A stretch of DNA of 64,000 bases from Breviolum minutum Mf 1.05b.01 (GCA_000507305.1 DF239129.1:247531-311530); one strand, 5' to 3'. Positions 18,364 to 30,942 are shown, counted from the first letter of the stretch. Notes: generated by a model not told the origin, from the sequence alone. Program-made: numbers and translations.

Positions 18364-19185
18364 CTATGGCTGAGGTGCACAAAAAGTCGGTTCCAAGTGG
18401 CAAAAAAAAATACATAAGATTTCCCCATGTCTTTCATCGGCTATTAAGAGATCTTAGGGATTCTGGAACCAAAATAGTTCCGGTTCTTTTTCGAAGCGGC
18501 ATACAACATCCCTTGGCTCCTTGGCTCCCCAATGGGAATGATTATCAATAATCATCAAGACTGGAATTGAACACTTGTCATGTTCATAATCATGACAATG
18601 ATAATAATCAACAAACATAATAATAATCATCAAAAAAAAGCTTGCTTCTCAAAATAGTGATATCAGAATCTCATCACATCAACCGACAGCCGTTGAACCG
18701 TTGGGCCTTTTTCGCTTAAACTCAGTGGGTGTTAAGATGATGGGCCCTTGGAAGCCTAAAACAATCCGTTGTTTTCCTATACTAAGTATGTGTCCACTTC
18801 TTGGTGTTCTTATTTGTGCGGGTCCCAAGTCAAATTTCAGGACCATGGCACGTGTGACAAATGTATACAAAGGTGATCTACAGTAATTCAATCAAGCAAA
18901 AAACAAAAATCCTGGTCAAAAACTGGATGCTTCACTCCCTACTAAACAGGCGAGTATAAATTCTATGTAAAGATATGTACATAACCCAAACAACCAGGTG
19001 TTGTTTCACTTATGACTACCTCACCTGCGAACTTTCGTTGAATCAAGTCCTGAAAGGTCTCCATTAAACAAAGATGAATGTTTGGGGCGGATTGTTTCGA
19101 AGCAAAACATAAAGGATTTCTTGTGGTTTGGGCTTGCTGGCTTGTGGACCTTTTTCTTGAATACTACAATATCTGAGCAAAAGAC

Positions 19186-20378
19186 CTTTTTGAACGGTTG
19201 AAAATCTGCTGGTGTAAACCCCTTCAGTTCCACCCCGATGAAAACTTCCAAAAGCTGTCCAACTTGCAGGAAACTTGGAAACGATTGAGGCCGAGAATTG
19301 ACAACTGGGGAAGCCCTATGAAAACAAAGAAATACAAAACCTGCCGCAAAAAACATGGGCAGCCAATAGGACTGAAAACACACGGCAGCCCTAAGACCAT
19401 CACACCAAAGGTTGAAGGACTTGGATGACCCCACCACTGGACCCACTAAATCACCGAGCTTCATAAATGCCAAAGGTGCCTTGAACTGTTCAGTGGAATC
19501 GATCCAACGGCAGCTGCTTCCACCCAAGAAAGTTGGATACCAACCACGTTGCGCTTTGACTTTGATGGACTGGAAAATATGCAACAACTCAGATGATGTC
19601 CTCACGAATTCGGAGATTTTCTTTTGAGAAACAAACACTGGGAGATTTTAAATTGAGAAATTTTAGAAAACAATACTGCGGCATGTTTGAAGCTAGAGAA
19701 GATGAAAGGTGTGCGCATAGATGGTCTTAAAAGTCTCACGACCCTGTCGACTTTCGTACGCCTCATTGCGGTCTTCAGTGAAGGGAAGACCATTCTCCAA
19801 AAACTTTGTGATCGTGTTGTGAGCCAATTGGCGCTGCAACGTTCAAACTGCTCTTTTTGGGTCGAAACCATATTGAACAACAGAGTGGCTAACCGTCGGC
19901 TAACCACAAAATGACTGTTTGACACTTTTTGAATTCCACAACACTGAATCAGCAGTGATGAGAACCATTGATACTCTACAAAAACGGGCGGGCTAGAGAA
20001 AATCAAGTTCGATGCAAAACTAATGACTAAAGTGAAATTGATCACAAATCCAATCACGACAAAATAAACAGGCCGCAGGTTCAAGCATGGAATCGAGATG
20101 AATCAAGGCCTTTTTAGGGTATTCTACAAAATGGAGTGTCTCTTTAAAAGCAGGGGCCCCCCCGAAATTTATCGGTCAAAAAAGTTGCCAGTTGTAACTT
20201 TGTTTGCTCATGGATGGCTGAGCCTAGCTTGATTTTGAGGTCAGTATACATGTTGCATCCATTCCATCGAAATCTTCATCAACAATTCCATGAAAACCCA
20301 TTCATTGAAGCGACAATAAACCTTTAGCTTTCCTGGGATGCCATCCAGTAATCTGCGAGCATGTTCCAAGCAAGAGTG
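19186..20378 (-). CDS. Unrecognised multi-exon gene (five phase-matched exons)
   Basis: Exons 20250-20378, 19740-19833, 19455-19637, 19264-19315 and 19186-19221, about 164 codons. All four joins agree in phase (0/0, 1/2, 1/2, 2/1). Acceptors are strong, such as ctttttgccag, taaaatctcccag and tttgttttcatag. Donors are gtatac, gtgaga, gtgatt, gttgga and gtcttt. The protein is mostly helical and charged: HSCLEHARRLLDGIPGKL, TITKFLENGLPFTEDRNEAY, SEFVRTSSELLHIFQSIKVK. I do not recognise the family. The start and stop codons were not located. Confidence 0.5.
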
Positions 20379-20820
20379 CTGGCAAAAAGGAAATGCAAAA
20401 CATGCAAATAATAGAAAGCGAAACATTCCAAAACTGGAAGGATCACCAATCTCATGCGTCTGATTTTTTTTAGTCAATTGTTTCATCATTGTTTGTTTCT
20501 CGTTTGAAGGAGGAGTCCGAACCAATCCAAAGCTACCTAGTGAGTCGAACAAAACACATTCCTCATGAACTTTAGCCACTCAAAGTCGAATTCTTAGGAA
20601 TTTGTCCAAATCGCTCCTCACTGGGAAGTGAACACCAGAGAAATACCTCAGGACCCGGCAAAGACGATGTAGTATTTTTGGAATGCTCATGGGTCCTTTT
20701 TTCTTGAGGACAAAATACAAATGATTGGTTTCACGCTTCTGAGTGAAACGTTGCGCAAAGACTCAAAAACTTAATCATCTTCCAGTTGCGACGATTTCGA
20801 TAAGACCCCAAAAAATATAC

Positions 20821-20902
20821 CCAGCATTTCTGAAAGTCGTACCACAATGGAAGATATGATGTGTGGCGCTATTTTCAGCTATTTGGTGAAAGAATTTGTT
20901 TG
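20821..20902 (-). CDS. Candidate exon, unrecognised
   Basis: Acceptor gcatctatcatag, donor gg|gtatat, 26 codons reading NKFFHQIAENSATHHIFHC. It probably belongs to the gene at 19186-20378, but the end phase (2) does not fit exon 20250-20378 directly, so an exon between is missing or this call is wrong. Confidence 0.3.
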
Positions 20903-21260
20903 CTATGATAGATGCAGACTCGCATGGTGTGGACGTTGTTTCACAAGCGTTTGTCACCAAAATCCACCCTGAACTTTTTCAATCGAAATCCATCATGAAT
21001 TGTGGAGATAAAGAGATACATCTTCAAATGGTGTATTTCTCACTACTATGTTTTTTCCATGTTTTTCACCCATGGCCCGTAGTGTTTATCGATGTCTTTT
21101 TCATAGAGAGAGTTAGTAAGCTCGCATCTCAACCTAAACACCAAAAATTGACTCCATATCCAAAAACGTTACTCAGCATTTTAAGGGACGACACCTCTCA
21201 CGGAATTAATCTCAAAAAGGAGGCTTGCGGCTTTAATAAGACATAAGGGAGAACTACGGA

Positions 21261-22823
21261 TCAATGGCCACTTGAGCCTCCATTTGTTGGGTGGTCCAGG
21301 GTCGCACTCAGGACATCTATACGTGTCTCAAGCTTCACCTCCAACTCGCCGAGCTACGTTTGCTCCACCCTCAAGTCATCGAAATCCTTAGTGCATTGCC
21401 CCTGGAAGTCCCAGGTACGAAGTTTTGGATCCTACTTTGCGAAGCACCCGATTTGTTTTGATGGATTTTTTTAATCATCCCGGGACCATTGTTTGAAATG
21501 CTGAAATTCCTAACTGCAGGATACATCACCAAGGTGGTACTGTTGATGAACAGAAAATCCGCCTACCATCAACGTCTTCATGCTCAACAATCCAATTAAG
21601 AAGATGAAGGTTCTCCAATGTTAGAGCTACCCACATCTCAACCATTGGACCAGTGTTTTCCTACCAAAAGCTCTGCTATTTCTACTGAAGTTGAAGGATC
21701 CCAAATATTCAAGTTGAATATCAGGAGTCTTTTGAGATAGATCGATTGTTGCATTTTGAAGCGTCTTGAAATGTCGCAGAAAGGAGTGGTACCCAAATCT
21801 ATCCAAGTTTTACATATCACCCTTGCCATCAACATCAACCGCCCCTTGCTCCGAGCATCCACTGGAAAGGTGCTGGTTTCACGTGCCAATTTCTCCAGAA
21901 GACTTAAAACCTCCCGTTCTTCACCCGCTACGTGGCCCAAAGTCACGTGCGGTGTAAAGGAAGGGGAAGAAAAATGTGTGCTCCTTGGTGGAAGAAAAGG
22001 TGGTGCCTTTGTATCCATTTGCATATATCATATACGCAAATGATTGGAGTCAAGAATCTTTCGGAATGTTTGATCCGTTTTTTACTCCTTGCAAATGGAT
22101 GCAAATGAGCTAAGACTCGGATGCCTTCTCTTGAGAAATCAAGGTTTCCAAGTCATTGTCTCAAACATCTTAGGATCCCCAAAACGGACCAAGCATCATT
22201 GTTGGGTAAAAAACAAAAAGATCACAATTTCGAGCCACGTCTTTGGATGTTCCTAAAAAGCCCGAAGATGTGAATATCATGGGATGATTCATTATCAACC
22301 GACTGATCCCCAGATTTCTCTTCATCAACAGTTCCTAGCGAGTTCAAGGACCTTCTCAGCCATGGTTTCAACAAAAAAATACCTTTAAGTACATTTCAGG
22401 CGCAGTTTCGATAAGTTTTGATAGGGCATTCTGGTGAAATTACATAGCTGGCCTGGAAATCTCACTTTCAATACGAAATACATGTTTCAAACCTTCCATT
22501 TCCATTGCTATTGCTTGTTTACCGGAGCGTAAGAGACACCTACCAACGGAGTGGGTCCCTTGTTTTCCTGGCATGGAAGTGGAAACTAAGTCTTGGATAA
22601 ATCCTGTAGCTCCAAAATCATAGCCCAAATGCTCCATGGCTGGTTATTTACCTATGTGTCTAGCTGTTTTTGTTGGAGGGGAGGGGCCGTAAGAACTGGT
22701 CAACTAAGCCCATACATGGACATTCATCGTTACTTTGATCATCCTCCTGGATTTGATGACAAGATTCAAGTCCGCAATGGCTTTCTTGGACGTTTCTGCA
22801 GGTTTTCCAGTTGGTGTCAACCT
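21261..22823 (-). CDS. 2H-phosphoesterase-like (cyclic phosphodiesterase) gene, partial
   Basis: Exons 22734-22823, 22544-22585, 21863-21983 and last exon 21261-21353 with stop. Exon 21863-21983 reads STHFSSPSFTPHVTLGHVAG. The FxPHVTL stretch is the first HxT motif of 2H phosphoesterases (CPDase/LigT type), which open cyclic phosphates on nucleotides or RNA. The second HxT motif was not found, so an exon is missing. The first and last joins agree in phase 0; the middle one does not. Exon 22734-22823 has an excellent acceptor (ctcttgttttttttccag) and reads RLTPTGKPAETSKKAIADLN. The last exon is a short helical tail (LGELEVKLETRIDVLSATLD). These may belong to more than one gene. Confidence 0.42.
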
Positions 22824-22978
22824 CTGGAAAAAAAACAAGAGAACCTTCGGGAGGAAGCAATGACATGGGGAAAAAAATCCGGGAAAAATAATCTGTTTAA
22901 GGCCTACCTGAAAAAGAAAACACTTCTAGACTTGCACCCAATAAAAAACACCCAAAAAAATCACGATTGGAAGCCACA

Positions 22979-23058
22979 GGATCCATGAGACTGGTAAATT
23001 TACCTACATTTTATCATAAAGATCAATCATTTATTTAGATAAATACAGGATCAGATCC
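22979..23058 (-). repeat. Dispersed hairpin element, copy 1 (reverse orientation)
   Basis: Contains ggatccatgagactggtaa and cctacattttatcataaag, the reverse complement of the core of the copies at 25763 and 28714. Confidence 0.6.
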
Positions 23059-23665
23059 GATGAAGTGATGTTTTGGTGGTGATTCATCCGAGAGCTGGGT
23101 ATGTTTTAGACAAACCAGAGATGGTTTGAACATATCCTAACCTTAAAACAGGGGTCATTATATTATATACCAACCCAAACAATCCACATGTAAGGGTTAG
23201 TCAGTCAAAGTTGGCATTTGCATTATCTGACCCCAAATATCATATGGGCAATTTGAACCGCCATTTCAAAAAAAAAGCGCACTTTATTGACATCCCAACT
23301 GGTTGGCTGGTTTTTGAATTGTATTGAGTGAACTCCAAATTGTTCATACTAGTAGATTTGATACGGTCTCTATGTATTAAAAGTTGCGAAACACGGCCAT
23401 CCATGGTCATCAAATCCGTCAAACAACAACAGCATCCATTCATGATGGGTATTTTCCTGGGAAGTCATCTAGTTTCGGAACTTCTATAGGTGAGATATGT
23501 TCAGTTCCCACTGGAGGTGGCAATTGGAGGGCCAAAAAAAACACCTGCTGGCCACGAAACCTAAGGCCTTCAAGGGTTTCGTAAGCTTCCCGGAGGTTGC
23601 AACAAAACGAAAAAAAAGTCGATGCTTTTAGCGGAAAGAGGCGGTCTGCTTCGCTGCTTTTGGGT

Positions 23666-23772
23666 GGATCCTGCTTGACCAACCTCTGAATTCCTGAAAT
23701 GAAAATAAATACATATAGNGGATCCTGCTTGACCAACCTCTGAATTCCTGAAATGAAAATAAATACATATAG
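23666..23772. other. Assembly join: exact 53-bp duplication around one N
   Basis: 23666-23718 and 23720-23772 are identical and separated by the single N at 23719. This is what scaffolding leaves when two overlapping contig ends are not merged. The copy number here is therefore not biological evidence. Confidence 0.95.
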
Positions 23773-23875
23773 AAATGTATATATATATATATACATATTA
23801 TTACCATTTTGTGTATAGATATATATATATATATGCATATATATATATATGTATATATATATAAATACGTAAGTA
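23773..23875. repeat. (TA)n-rich microsatellite
   Basis: Several runs of TA broken by short ATG or TTATTACC pieces, directly after the assembly join. The low complexity may explain why the contigs did not merge. Confidence 0.9.
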
Positions 23876-23928
23876 TACCTATACGTATCTGCAATCATAA
23901 GAATATTGATTAAAGTTGAACGTGGAGC

Positions 23929-23976
23929 CTGAAAACTGCTGCCGTTTTCATCGTCCGAAAAAACTTTGGGAGGCAT
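23929..23976 (-). CDS. Candidate first coding exon (ATG)
   Basis: ATG at 23976 opens 16 codons, MPPKVFSDDENGSSFQ, ending cag|gctcc, a GC donor. The end phase is 0 and fits exon 22734-22823, so this could be the start of the gene at 21261-22823. Weakly protein-like sequence at 23440-23620 may hold exons in between. Confidence 0.3.
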
Positions 23977-24158
23977 TCTTTATTCACCTTTGAGAGGATT
24001 CCCTACTCCTACAATTATCTAATATCATATCATATCTACGGGTGAAATCAGTGCCCCACTCCAAAAAAACAACAACATCCAGAAATCCACTGCAATCTTG
24101 GACTCAGAAGCCAAATAGAATAGACTTTAGATTGTTCATCTGCTTCTCCATCTATGAC

Positions 24159-24225
24159 GATGCTTCGAACAGAAGACAAGCGAACCTCCACCTCTCGGGG
24201 AAGAGGTCACTGGATAAATCGTGCA
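24159..24225 (-). CDS. Candidate exon, unrecognised
   Basis: Strong acceptor (gccctgtcttttag), donor tc|gtcata, 21 codons reading HDLSSDLFPERWRFACLLFE, phases 1 and 2. No family recognised. Confidence 0.33.
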
Positions 24226-25762
24226 CTAAAAGACAGGGCAAAAAGTACAATGCAAAGGGTGAAAAGAGACATGATTGAAAAATATGTCATATGTTCTACC
24301 ATTATATTCTACCATGAACACCACAGAGCCCCAAAAAAAGTGATGAGGGATTTTCCTTAATGTTTACAGTAAGAAGAAGGCGAGTGTCTCACCAAATCCT
24401 TGTGATGTCATAATGTTGGCCCCAAAAAGATCATAGGATGTTGGTTTTCGGGCCCCTTTTTGTTTGTCACATGATTGGCAAATCATCCTGAAAGTGCAGA
24501 CTCTGCTCATGACATCTTCACTGTTGAAATGCTTCCTTTGTGGAGTGGTGGATGGGTCAACAATGGTTTTGCTGCGATGTTTGTTGGGTGGCGAAATCTA
24601 TGGACAACAAAATCCTGAAGACTTTCAACCTCTAAGTTAACTCCATTCCGGTGATGCTTACTGGAATGATTTCCTTTCATGTACCCTTTTAAAAAAACTC
24701 AAGCCAATTGATTTTGTAAATAAATAAATGTACCCATCCACATGGAGCATTTGGTGATGAAACATGACCAGCCCAACTTGAGTCAACCAATATCTGTAGG
24801 ACGAGCAGCCACTTTCACCGGAATCGATTTTTGGAGCTGAATCTTTCCGTTTTAGTCTTCTTGGGTGGGGGAGGATCCTAAAGAAACTCCCATTCTATAG
24901 GTCTATTTGCTAGGAGAGTCATCCCAACTTATTCCTTTGAAGCTTCACCACGAAAGCTTTGGGTTACAAGGGGGCGAACTCCAAAACGATGGGGAAAAAA
25001 ACAAGAAACATAGCTTGGAGGGGCCCCAATTTTCATGGTAAACTGTACATTTCACTGGGGGGTTTACTCAATGGTCCTTCCCAGTACCACGATTTTTTGG
25101 ATAACCACCATATAAATTGCACACCAGATCCCGCCAGACTTTTCTGAGCCCCTGCATGAACAAAACACCTTCCCAGCAGAGAGTAAACTAACATAGCTGG
25201 CTGAAAAACCGTTTAAAAGCATGATTCAATTCATGGTGGACCTTCCACCAACCATGTTCGGTAAATCACCCCCAAACCTCCCCAACCCTCTGATGAACGT
25301 GTCCCAACAACCAGGTCGGACCCATGAAAACTCACGGTGGGTCCAAGACCACCAGACCTTCTTCAGTTTCAACTTGAGGCGATTCCAAAGTTGACTACAA
25401 GCGGTACTCTTCTCATCCTGGCGATTTGGTCAACTCCAGCCCTTCCCAAAAACACCCAAACCATCATTCGGGGGTTGGGGTTGGCGGGTCTTGGGTCCGT
25501 CTCGATGAATCCTGTTTTTTTGTGAAACTATCCCCGCAACTTGCACTAACTCAAAAGTTCATGAGCTTAATTCTTGTTCCCAACAAAAAAAACGCTGATA
25601 CAAACTGGCAAAAATCTTGGTGTTGCTTCTTGCATAGGGCCGGAAGGAATCTGTTGTTTGTACGAGTTACTGGATTGTGGAAAAGGCCTTAGGATTCGCC
25701 GCAACTGGACGCCTTGGATTTGATGACCCAACTTGCCATGATCGAATATGAATTCCCATCAT

Positions 25763-25849
25763 AGGATACATGTGACTGGTCTGTTTACCTACATGAATGG
25801 TTGATTTTCATAGATGTAGGTATTTTTTTGACCAGTCACATGGATCCAA
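25763..25849 (+). repeat. Dispersed hairpin element, copy 2 (best palindrome)
   Basis: Left arm acatgtgactggtctgttta pairs with right arm tttgaccagtcacatggatc across a loop holding cctacatgaatggttga and gatgtagg. The arms are near-perfect complements over about 27 bases. Confidence 0.75.
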
Positions 25850-26107
25850 TGTGTATGGGATCATCGTTCAAGCACTAAAAACCCTAACCTGGAGGTGCAG
25901 TTCTTGACCATAATTGTGGCTTCAAACTTCAAATGAATACCTTGCATGGCCCAAGATTTCATATAAACAACTTTCGAAGTGCTGTCCTTAGTATCTAACT
26001 AAAAGGGTTCCATTTCCAGAGTATGGTTTGTAGATAAATTGGCTTCTCACCCATGTGGGGAGAAATGATGTTCCAATCTAAACAACCACTTTTAAACGTT
26101 CTTGAAA

Positions 26108-26134
26108 GCGAAGCGAAGCGAAGCGAAGCGAAGC
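26108..26134. repeat. (GCGAA)n pentanucleotide run
   Basis: Five tandem gcgaa units and a partial sixth. Confidence 0.9.
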
Positions 26135-26413
26135 TTCTGTTCCCAAGGGTTTCACACCTCTTCACCTTCACCTACTGACTGTCTCTGATCATATTGGGAT
26201 CTATGCCCGCCCCGCCCAGCAAATAAAAACTTGATAAAGTCTATTAAGGGACAAGTAACCACCAGAATCAATCCCTTAATAGGGCCAATCATTAACCAAA
26301 AGCCCTTTTAGGACTAACAGTTCATCCTTTACGAGACACGTGAAAGTTTACAAAAGTTCACTTCATTTTAATAGGTCCACTTCACCATCTTTCGAGTTCT
26401 AAGAACCTGCTAC

Positions 26414-26543
26414 CGAGGTTGGTTCTGTCCATCTTGGCGGTCCAAGAATTGTGTGGTTTTGTTCCACATTGGTGTAAGGGCAGATCGTGTGGTGATACTT
26501 CTTTAGCCAACTGCGGCCATGATTTTGCCCTATCTCAATACCT
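26414..26543 (-). CDS. Candidate exon, unrecognised
   Basis: Acceptor ggttggtttatcag, donor cctcg|gtagca, 43 codons including NHGRSWLKKYHHTICPYTN, phases 2 and 0. Composition is strongly protein-like and the splice sites are good. No family recognised. Confidence 0.45.
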
Positions 26544-27019
26544 CTGATAAACCAACCGCATGAACAACATACTGGAACAACCCGGAAAGAACGCAGTTTC
26601 ACTTATGCCCCCCAAAAAGAAAGGAACCGCTCAATCTCTTCTCAAATACCCTCCAGTAATCTAGCATAGCTGGCTGGAAAATGCTGTATATAATTAGTAT
26701 AATTATTTATAACTGTATATTGGAATTTTGGATGATTTCTATTACCACATTGGTTAAGGGCGTATCAATTTATCTTCATTCCTGAAATCCTTCAAATGTT
26801 CAAGCCATTTTCAAATGCCGTCGGATTCCTCGATTTCCACCCATGAAACGGTGAACTGGAAAATGTTCACCGAAAACTGCGCTCAAGGCCCTCCACCTTT
26901 TTAGGAAATCAAGTGCAACACTTCAACAATTTTTGAAACAACCAAAAACTGCCAAAACCTGTTAACTGACTCCGGGAACCACATCCAAACATCCTCCACT
27001 CTCAGTCATCCCCCACCAC

Positions 27020-27127
27020 CTCGCTGGGTCGTGTCAGCACGGCTAGAAGTTGCACCATGCCACGGCCTTCCGAAAGACCTTGGAAGGCCAAACGCGTCTC
27101 AGGCACCTGCAGACTCTCTGCCAAGGC
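27020..27127 (-). CDS. Candidate exon, unrecognised
   Basis: 36 codons, phase 0 at both ends, acceptor ggagttttgag|g, donor gag|gtggtg. Reads ALAESLQVPETRLAFQGLSE then GRGMVQLLAVLTRPSE, an amphipathic helical composition. It lies in a local GC-rich patch. No family recognised. Confidence 0.42.
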
Positions 27128-27852
27128 CTCAAAACTCCAGCAACACCCAGGGGATTCGTGGTTGTCAAACGGGTTGGAACGGGGGGGGTTATGAAGTTTA
27201 CTAGTGTTCCCCGAAATTGTCCTGGTGAAATTGGAGGGTCAGGATGTCTTTTGAGGATGTTGTGATACATGCTTGAATTGGGCGAAGGGTTGATAGACAT
27301 ATCCTGAAAGTCAAAACATGGAACCTCCACAAAGTCACGAAGGTCTGAGGGAATAAAAAACCTATATAATAAGTCGTACTGCATTGCATATGATTTTGAA
27401 TTTATATGCTAATTGGAATATACAAAGTACAATAGATATGATTACTTCCCAGAGAAACTAACATAGAACCCAAAAACAGAGGCTTGGAAGATGAGTTTCC
27501 ATAGGGACATTTTCAGGTGCATCTTAGTTGGTTCAGGACGAGAATGAGTACATTATGTGAAATGATAGGCCTGATATGATAACTGAATATGACAAACAGA
27601 TCCCCCAACAGAGTGGATGACAAAAAAAGCTCCTGTTTTTGATGTCACAAAACAACAAACTGGCTGATGCTCCTGGTGTTGAAACGCCAGCATTACGAAA
27701 CTTAAAACCAGTAGTTTCACCACCCGATCTGCCTACCGGGCCGGATCCGCTGAAAGCCTGGATTTTGTTCATCAAACTTTTTCCAATGCCCCTCCCGCTG
27801 CCTTCAGCAGCGTGATTTGAAATTCATCCTTCTCAGCTTCTTCTCGACTCAC

Positions 27853-28211
27853 CTCAACATTGAACTGTGATGCACGGTGAGATCTCTGTCATCTCTGCCA
27901 ACTCCACCAACATAATCACCAACTCCAAGTCCCCGATGTTCGGAAAAGCAGTTGATGATTTATGTTCAAAACAGAAAATAGAGATTTGGCTCCCAACATG
28001 TCCCAACCACCTTTGATCAACCAATTCCAAGTCCAAATTCAAGGCACACTGAGCTGCAACTTGGCACTACAGGAGTTGGCCCGTGCCAAGCGCTTTCGCC
28101 GCCGTTCCAAGTAGCGGCAGTACTGCAAATCGCAAACGTAGCCTGGCCATAGGAAATCATCCCACAGGGTGTGGGCACAGACCGTCCACGTTGGAGGATG
28201 CTTGGGGGGAT
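27853..28211 (-). CDS. Two phase-matched exons of an unrecognised gene
   Basis: Exons 28068-28211 (47 codons; ends phase 1, donor gtgcca) and 27853-27922 (starts with 2 bases; donor gtgagt). The first reads TLWDDFLWPGYVCDLQYCRY then a basic run ERRRKRLARA, suggesting a membrane-proximal basic segment. The second reads GDYVGGVGRDDRDLTVHHSS. The patch is GC-rich. No family recognised. Confidence 0.45.
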
Positions 28212-28713
28212 CTGAATGATTTCAATCCTGCAGCCGGTAAGTCCAGTTCAAAGACGTGCAACGCACTTGTTTCGCTGATCTCTATAAAAAGAAGTTGCAC
28301 GTCTTCAACAGTTCATGATAGAACACCTTTTACAAGTACTCAGCATGCAAATAACTGTCTAAAACTGCCATAGCTGTTTTAGTCTGGCAACACCAAACTA
28401 CGTTTTGTATCTGAAAGATGTTGACACGAATCCCAAGACTATCTAAAAGTTCTAAAACAAATTTTAAAATGTAGTAATGAAGCGCTTCAGCGAAAATTGT
28501 GGCTCCAAGCTTCTCCCAGAAAAAAATGGCCGGGGAAATACCTCAACTTAGGATGATTTGTACTTTTGATTTTAAGGTGATGGAGATCCATTTTGGGGGA
28601 GGAGATTCCCCACTCCTGAGGAAGGCAGAGATTCTGAGTGAATTTCCACCCTTCAAAGAGTGATAGTTAGTGGCAAATTTTTCAGATTTTGGACAGCCCT
28701 TTACCAGTTCTCA

Positions 28714-28804
28714 TAGGATCTATGTGACTGGTATATCTACCCACATGAATGGTTGACACTTTATGGTAAATGTAGGAAAATATGCAATACATACATGGAT
28801 CCTA
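28714..28804 (+). repeat. Dispersed hairpin element, copy 3
   Basis: aggatctatgtgactggtat opens the left arm; the right arm ends acatacatggatccta. The loop core tgaatggttgacactttatg is shared with copy 2 and, inverted, with copy 1. Confidence 0.7.
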
Positions 28805-29085
28805 AAAAATTGATGGTTGGTCCTTTTCTCCCATGATTTACAGTTTTTGTTCAAACGTTTTATACATCCGTCCGCTGGATTTTCGAAGCCGAAATTCGAA
28901 ACAACCCTGTGGACACAGGAAGGAATGAAACAACAGGGGTGATGGGGGTGCGTCCCGATTTCCACCGATTTCACCAAAGCTTTTTGCTGAAAAATACTTT
29001 GATGGTTGGTTGGACATATGTCCCTGTCAGCTTGGGCCATCTAGTAGATACATATCATATACATACACAAAATATCCCATATGGG

Positions 29086-29150
29086 ACTGGTATGTTGGAC
29101 TACATGTGGTAGACTTTGTGGTGCATGTAGGTAAATATACCATACATGGA
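29086..29150 (+). repeat. Dispersed hairpin element, copy 4 (short)
   Basis: gggactggtatgttggacta and gcatgtaggtaaatatacca form the two arms with the same order of motifs as the other copies. Confidence 0.6.
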
Positions 29151-29651
29151 TGGTAAGGGTATACACATATATGCAGATACCAATTGATCATCCCAGCAGG
29201 CATTGGAGATTTGATTTCTGTTGCAGCTGGGATCTTCAATGTACTTGAGATATGGCAAGGAGATATTGATTGATAAATATTGATAAAGTCCAACTTGAAC
29301 CACCTGGAAGTGTTCAACCTTGAAACATGATTGGATCTTCATCAAGTACTGCAAGATTTTGCTCATCAACCATATGGCAAGGAGAAATGGGCAACAAATC
29401 AAAAGAAACGTGTAATTCATGCACTTGGTAGCTGGCTGGCACTACCATCCACCATCATGAACATCAAGAAGTGGAATTAAAAAAAGAAAACTAAGAGCTA
29501 AAGCTCCCCTAAAGATTGTGGACAGAAGACAATACTTGACTTTCAATGCTATGGTCTCCTTTCCAGTGCTGTTTTCCTAGCATCATGTTCCAAGTCGATT
29601 TTTCTTCGGGGATCATTTCATCGAATCCCACCAATTTGATGCAACTCTCAC

Positions 29652-29934
29652 CAAAATCCACCACCATCAAAATGAATCTCTTCTTTCCTTGTGCCCTTCC
29701 AACCATCTGATGCTTTTTCATCCTTCGTCCTTTTAACAAATTCCTCCCCTTTGGGACCCGAACCTACTGCAGAATAGATTGGAAAGAAGGCCACTAATCG
29801 ATTGGAGATCCGCAATAAAGGATCACTCGCTGAGGCTTCTGAAACGCTCCTGGTGGAGGTTTGCACTTCATGGGCATCGTAGTAAAAGATTGATTGGATC
29901 TCCAAAAACGAGTATTCCGCTTCATATTGGATAT
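29652..29934 (-). CDS. Candidate exon, unrecognised
   Basis: About 93 open codons from acceptor catacag to donor ttttg|gtgaga, phases 1 and 2. Includes FLEIQSIFYYDAHEVQTSTR and a charged stretch GPKGEEFVKRTKDEKASDGW. This is one of the longest exon-like stretches outside the LINE. A second frame at 29509-29763 (KKRFILMVVDFGESC...) is also protein-like, so the 3' border is uncertain. No family recognised. Confidence 0.42.
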
Positions 29935-30043
29935 CTGTATGTGGTGGAGTTTTAGAAACATAGTTTCATAGAAATTTTCATATAAGAAACCATAATAGTG
30001 GACGAATGACCACGTGAGAGAGCTAAATATTTCCCTCCCTCAC

Positions 30044-30117
30044 CTCATGTCCAGATCTCCCAGAGATCCACGAATTCCCGTCCTGAAACTTTGAATGCTA
30101 CGAGCCAGTAGACCCAT
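30044..30117 (-). CDS. Candidate exon, possibly with start codon
   Basis: ATG directly after acceptor ctccaaag, 24 codons MGLLARSIQSFRTGIRGSLG..., donor atgag|gtgagg, end phase 2. Could be a first coding exon after trans-splicing or an internal exon. Confidence 0.38.
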
Positions 30118-30942
30118 CTTTGGAGTCAGGGGATTGGGCCGTAAGGACTTCAGCTTGATGAGATTGGCAGCGGTTTGGTGGCAGATGTGTCAAAGATTTA
30201 AATGCTTTTCAGAGTGCTGGATGTTGAGAGGATTTGGGTTGACTTTCTTTGTTGGATTTCGTAGACTTTTGGCTTCTCGTCAGTTTGATTGGACCAACAA
30301 AAAGAGCTGTGACCAATACAAGAGCCGGTCAGATGGTTGTTGTTCACTTAAAAGAGCCACAAAGTGGCAAGCACAATAGTTGTATGATTGCGACGTTGAG
30401 AAGTGATCCCATCGAAAATGCACAGTATATAGTTGTCCTCAAATGGTGATGTGAAACGGCTAAAAATGAGTCTGCCAATGCTATTGATTTCATCTTGAGG
30501 AATACCCAAATGATCTCCGAAATTCGTCACAGCTTCCGGTGCACCCGTAAGTTCGGAAAATTCCCATGCTTTACTTAGCTAGGGCAACCCTAGGCAAAAC
30601 CCACCTGGGATGCAACCCTGAAAATTGCTGGAAAAACTCCCCTACTAAACTACCTGTTTTCAGTCAAAGGGGAAAACAGCCATATTTCACCCCCATTTCA
30701 TTTCTAGATGGACATCAGCTTCCATTTTTTCGCGTTATTTTTTGGGGGGAGGGTTTGGATTGGCAATTAGCTTTGGCAAAAACGGTCGAAGATTTTTAAA
30801 AAAAGTTGAAACCACCTTAGCACCTTCCCTTTTGGTGAAGCAACCACCAGGGATTTTTTTTTTTCAGCGCAAACTTCATCCCGCTTCATCGTCGGCGGCT
30901 GCGGCTGCGTCGCCGGGGACTGGAACCTGGTCCCAGGGGCTG

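Larger units (their letters stand above)
24226..26413. other. No gene resolved
   Basis: Mostly AT-rich without convincing exons. It contains hairpin copy 2 (25763-25849) and a (GCGAA)n run. The - strand stretch at 25330-25530 is somewhat protein-like but lacks clean splice sites. Confidence 0.4.

Noticed and set aside
28083-28373. + strand ORF with a gtaagt donor at 28237
   Set aside because: The - strand exons 28068-28211 and 27853-27922 agree in phase and are more protein-like.
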